Below the pieces are notes generated by a model. It saw nothing but the letters and a program-made list of their open reading frames with translations. It was not told the DNA's origin and did no database searches. From the NCBI GenBank assembly GCA_002348045.1, contig DDYO01000226.1, forward strand, positions 10,896-36,556: 25,661 nt of DNA, given 5' to 3'. Every line of letters begins with the position of its first letter. Position 1 is the stretch's first letter. The position numbers were made by a program, and so were the translations under genes. Shown piece after piece: positions 23,294 to 25,661 of this stretch. This stretch comes from Anaerolineales bacterium UBA2232. Lineage in GTDB: Bacteria > Chloroflexota > Anaerolineae > UBA2200.

Positions 23294-24166
23294 CTATTTC
23301 CCTGTCTTTTTGACGATGAGGTCGGCCAACAGGCCCATGGCTCCGAGCTGAACGGCGGTCAGCAGAACCAGGATGGTATTGGTGGGCACGCGCAGGTTGT
23401 AAACGATGAGGTCGCGTATCAGCTTCAAGCTGCCAAATGCGGCGAGGGCCAAGCTCACGGGCAAGAACACCGCTAGTGGGTTAAAGTACATCACCGAGCG
23501 CACCACCAACGTGAGATAGTTGTAAGTATCCTTGATGGGATGAAATTTTGACTTGCCCTTGCGCGTGTAATAGTCTATAGGCATGAACTCTACCCGATAG
23601 CCGTCGCTGAGGAAGGCGATGGCTATCGTGCTCACCCAGGAGTGGGTGTTGGGCAGGATGCTCAGATACTTGAGGGCAATGTTCCTGTCAAATGCCCGTA
23701 GCCCGGAATTGAGATCGGGGATAGGGGTACTGGTCAGGTATGACGCCAGGCGACGAACAAAGGCCTTCGCTGGCGTGCGGAGCCACCTGACCGTCCCCTT
23801 CTCCTCTTTTCGCGCCCCGATCACCATGTCGCAGCGCTCCATGTACTCCAGTAGTTTGGGCATATCCTGGTTGGGATAGGTTCCGTCGGCGTCGGTCATG
23901 ATGACGATCCTGCCCCGGGCGGCTTTCAGCCCGGTCGTACGGGCTGCCCCGGTGCCCCGATTACGGCCGTGGTGAATGACCTGCACCCCATGCTTAGCGG
24001 CAGCGATTTCGGCGGTGCGATCGGTGGAACCATCGTTGACCACGATGATCTCGTAAGGTATGTCAGCAGCATCCATCGTAAGTATGACCAAGTCCAGGTC
24101 GTCGCCGATGGCCTCCTGTTCGTTATAGGCCGGTATGACGATACTGACCAAATCCATTGTTGACAA
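23294..24166 (-). CDS. GT2-family glycosyltransferase with C-terminal membrane anchor
   Basis: 290 residues; polyprenyl-phosphate glycosyltransferase (DPM1/ArnC-like) type. GT-A marks: SIVIPAYNEQEAIGDDL, IIVVNDGSTDRTAEIAA, the DxD variant TDADGTYPNQDMPKLLE and then GARKEEKG. Two hydrophobic segments at the C-terminus (around 220-285) anchor it in the membrane. TTG 24166 is the likely start, as GGAGG lies five bases upstream inside the end of the permease gene; ATG 24157 is too far from it. The enzyme probably loads a sugar onto a lipid carrier for the surface glycan. Confidence 0.92.
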   Translation of the reverse strand: MSTMDLVSIVIPAYNEQEAIGDDLDLVILTMDAADIPYEIIVVNDGSTDRTAEIAAAKHGVQVIHHGRNRGTGAARTTGLKAARGRIVIMTDADGTYPNQDMPKLLEYMERCDMVIGARKEEKGTVRWLRTPAKAFVRRLASYLTSTPIPDLNSGLRAFDRNIALKYLSILPNTHSWVSTIAIAFLSDGYRVEFMPIDYYTRKGKSKFHPIKDTYNYLTLVVRSVMYFNPLAVFLPVSLALAAFGSLKLIRDLIVYNLRVPTNTILVLLTAVQLGAMGLLADLIVKKTGK

Positions 24167-24976
24167 TTATACCTCCTCAGCAAACTGTGCGCTGCGACGT
24201 GTAAGAACCCAGTACCCGAAGACCAATGTCAACAGGGAGGTGATGAAGGTGCGCAGGAAAAAGTCGGGCGCTGGTCGTGCTCCCTGGTAGAGGATGACCC
24301 TGTAGGTGGAGATGAGGGAGGCCATCGGATTCAGTATGTACGTAAGGCGGTGAATGTTCAGGCCTACACCAAGGACGATGCGATGTTGGGGGAGGATGTC
24401 GATGGGGTAAAAGATGGGCGTAACAAAGAACCACGCCAGCATGACCACATCCATAATCATCCCTGTATCGCGGTAAAAGACATTGGCCGTAGATAGGATG
24501 AAAGACAGGCCCAGGGTGAAAAGGAGTTGGGTCAACATCACTACCGGCAGAAGCAAGGCCCAGCGGGTCAGCGGGACGCGGAAGACGAACAACATGGCAA
24601 AAAGCACGATGAGCGCCAGAACGAAGTTGACCATGTTGGACAGGGTTAGCGCCAGCGGCAAGACCTCTCGAGGGAAGTACACCTTCTTGATCAAGTTCGC
24701 ATTGCCCACGATGCTCTGTACCGATCCCATCACCGACTCACGGAAAAAGTTCCATGGAAGCAGCGCACAAAGTACGAATATCGGAAACTTGGGGATGGTG
24801 TTGTTGGGCATCATCAGCGTAAAAACGACCGTGAACACGGCCATCATGGCCAATGGATTGAGAAGCGACCACAGAAAACCCAGAAAAGAGTTCTTGTAGC
24901 GCACCTTGAGGTCCCGCAAGACCAAATGCCAAATGAGTTCTCGAAATCGTACTAGCTCAAGAGCTCGCCGAACCAT
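24167..24976 (-). CDS. ABC-2 type polysaccharide export permease (Wzm/TagG-like)
   Basis: 269 residues, six predicted membrane segments. The N-terminal RELIWHLVLRDLKVRYKNSF and LGFLWSLLNPLAMMAVFTVV are the family hallmark, and the C-terminal half carries FVTPIFYPIDILP and LNPMASLISTYRVILY. It pairs with a Wzt/TagH-type ATPase to export O-antigen, teichoic acid or another undecaprenyl-linked glycan. ATG 24976 follows GAGGGG. Its stop lies at the GT2 start, so the two are co-transcribed; the matching ATPase gene is divergent on the plus strand. Confidence 0.94.
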   Translation of the reverse strand: MVRRALELVRFRELIWHLVLRDLKVRYKNSFLGFLWSLLNPLAMMAVFTVVFTLMMPNNTIPKFPIFVLCALLPWNFFRESVMGSVQSIVGNANLIKKVYFPREVLPLALTLSNMVNFVLALIVLFAMLFVFRVPLTRWALLLPVVMLTQLLFTLGLSFILSTANVFYRDTGMIMDVVMLAWFFVTPIFYPIDILPQHRIVLGVGLNIHRLTYILNPMASLISTYRVILYQGARPAPDFFLRTFITSLLTLVFGYWVLTRRSAQFAEEV

Positions 24977-25041
24977 GCCACCCCTCGTGAGCTATGCCCA
25001 GCCGGCTGCTCGCGCCGGGCACTACATCGAACAGAAGAGCC

Positions 25042-25071
25042 AGTATAGCACATGATTGCTTGATACACCAA
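25042..25071 (-). promoter_or_regulatory. Predicted extended -10 promoter of the export permease
   Basis: Minus strand: TTGGTG (25071-25066), 18-nt spacer, TATACT (25047-25042) preceded by TGC, an extended -10. Start near 25035, leader about 60 nt. Confidence 0.5.
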
Positions 25072-25146
25072 AGGCTTACCTGTGGTCGCACAAGGCTCAC
25101 TAACCGATGACCGGCGCTAATGACTACTCATCTGCCCGCCCCCACT

Positions 25147-25176
25147 TTGGAGTAGGCGCCCATCCAGGGTTATAAT
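25147..25176 (+). promoter_or_regulatory. Predicted promoter of the Wzt-like ATPase
   Basis: Perfect TATAAT (25171-25176) within the dyad GGTTATAATAACC; the best -35 is TTGGAG (25147-25152), 18-nt spacer, which is weak. Start near 25183, leader about 45 nt. Confidence 0.45.
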
Positions 25177-25227
25177 AACCGCTTGCAGGGCATCACCCCA
25201 CCGTCTACTGCGCGGCAAAGGAGCCAG

Positions 25228-25661
25228 ATGGCCGCGATTGTGCTGGACAATGTATCGAAAAAATTCACCTTGCGACATGATCAGCCCCGTTCTTTCCAGG
25301 AGGCGTTTCTCTCCGGCCTGAAGCGCAGCGGTTCTGACGCTGTGGAAGAGTTCTGGGTACTGAGGGAGGTCAGCCTTGAGATTGAACCTGGCGAAACGGT
25401 CGGGATCATTGGCTCGAACGGCGCGGGCAAGAGCACCATTCTCAAACTCGTGTCGCGCATCATCGATCCTACCTTTGGACGGGTACAGGTAAACGGCCGT
25501 GTGGGTGCCCTCCTCGAGTTGGGCGCAGGCTTTCATCCTGATTTGACTGGCGAGGAAAACATCTACCTCAACGGCTCTATCATGGGCCTGAGCAACCGCC
25601 AGATTCGTGAGAGGATGGATGAGATCGTCGCCTTCGCCGAGCTGGAGCGCTTCATAGACGT
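25228..25661 (+). CDS. Polysaccharide export ABC ATPase (Wzt/TagH-like), 5' part, cut by window edge
   Basis: First 144 residues from ATG 25228, with AAAGGAG five bases upstream. Walker A GSNGAGKST at about 62-70, followed by the Wzt/TagH-specific stretch VGALLELGAGFHPDLTGEEN (about 92-111) and YLNGSIMGLSNRQI. This subfamily works with ABC-2 permeases such as the divergent one at 24167-24976. Walker B, the signature motif and any C-terminal carbohydrate-binding domain, which would tell whether export is glycan-specific, lie beyond the window. Confidence 0.94.
   Translation, partial: MAAIVLDNVSKKFTLRHDQPRSFQEAFLSGLKRSGSDAVEEFWVLREVSLEIEPGETVGIIGSNGAGKSTILKLVSRIIDPTFGRVQVNGRVGALLELGAGFHPDLTGEENIYLNGSIMGLSNRQIRERMDEIVAFAELERFID

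Noticed and set aside
25117..25536. 139-aa minus-strand ORF over the Wzt-like gene start
   Set aside because: Antisense to a clear ABC ATPase with Walker A and to its promoter region.

Overview
The window looks like a chromosomal segment of a moderately GC-rich bacterium, most likely a member of the Chloroflexota (Anaerolineae-like). This is an inference from style, not a database match: lipoproteins with long Pro/Thr linkers after the lipobox Cys, many TTG/GTG starts behind strong Shine-Dalgarno sites, and sigma70-type promoters (TTGACA/TATAAT). No tRNA, rRNA, CRISPR array, IS element or phage gene was seen.

Layout. (1) 1-890, minus: N-terminal part of a ClpC-type AAA+ chaperone, cut by the window edge, with its promoter. 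(2) 1165-3179, plus: two overlapping multi-pass membrane proteins; the second resembles a degenerate NuoN/Mrp-type antiporter subunit. (3) 3291-9719, plus: housekeeping block ftsK, yebC, ruvC, ruvA, a CvpA-family gene, a dimethylargininase-like hydrolase and a PlsY-like acyltransferase. (4) 15726-9716, minus: a hybrid ABC importer operon. Transcription order is a giant fused binding lipoprotein, a DppB-type permease, a DppC-type permease, a GlnP-type permease and a GlnQ-type ATPase. (5) 15727-16286: a non-coding stretch with a strong minus-strand promoter, a roughly 190-nt RNA whose two ends pair (6S-like topology), and the terminator of the next gene. (6) 22689-16287, minus: a surface block with two GT4 glycosyltransferases, two SAM methyltransferases, a flippase-like membrane protein, a Cys-rich small ORF and a secreted four-repeat protein. 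(7) 22788-25661: a small lipoprotein, a GT2 glycosyltransferase, a polysaccharide ABC-exporter permease and, divergently, the start of its Wzt-like ATPase.

The most unusual object is the 786-aa binding lipoprotein at 13366-15726. A complete amino-acid-type (SBP_bac_3) domain is followed by a peptide-type (SBP_bac_5/DppA) domain that is circularly permuted: the DppA-like C-terminal three quarters come first and the DppA-like N-terminal quarter comes last. Its operon supplies both permease types but only one ATPase, of the GlnQ type, and no DppD/DppF. I read this as a candidate composite ABC importer that merges two transporter families. The second lead is the 6S-like RNA candidate just upstream of it.

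The genes at 16.3-25.6 kb plausibly make, modify and export a cell-surface glycan: GT2 and GT4 enzymes build it, methyltransferases decorate it, and the ABC-2 permease with the Wzt-like ATPase exports it. The secreted repeat protein is probably a surface or extracellular component.
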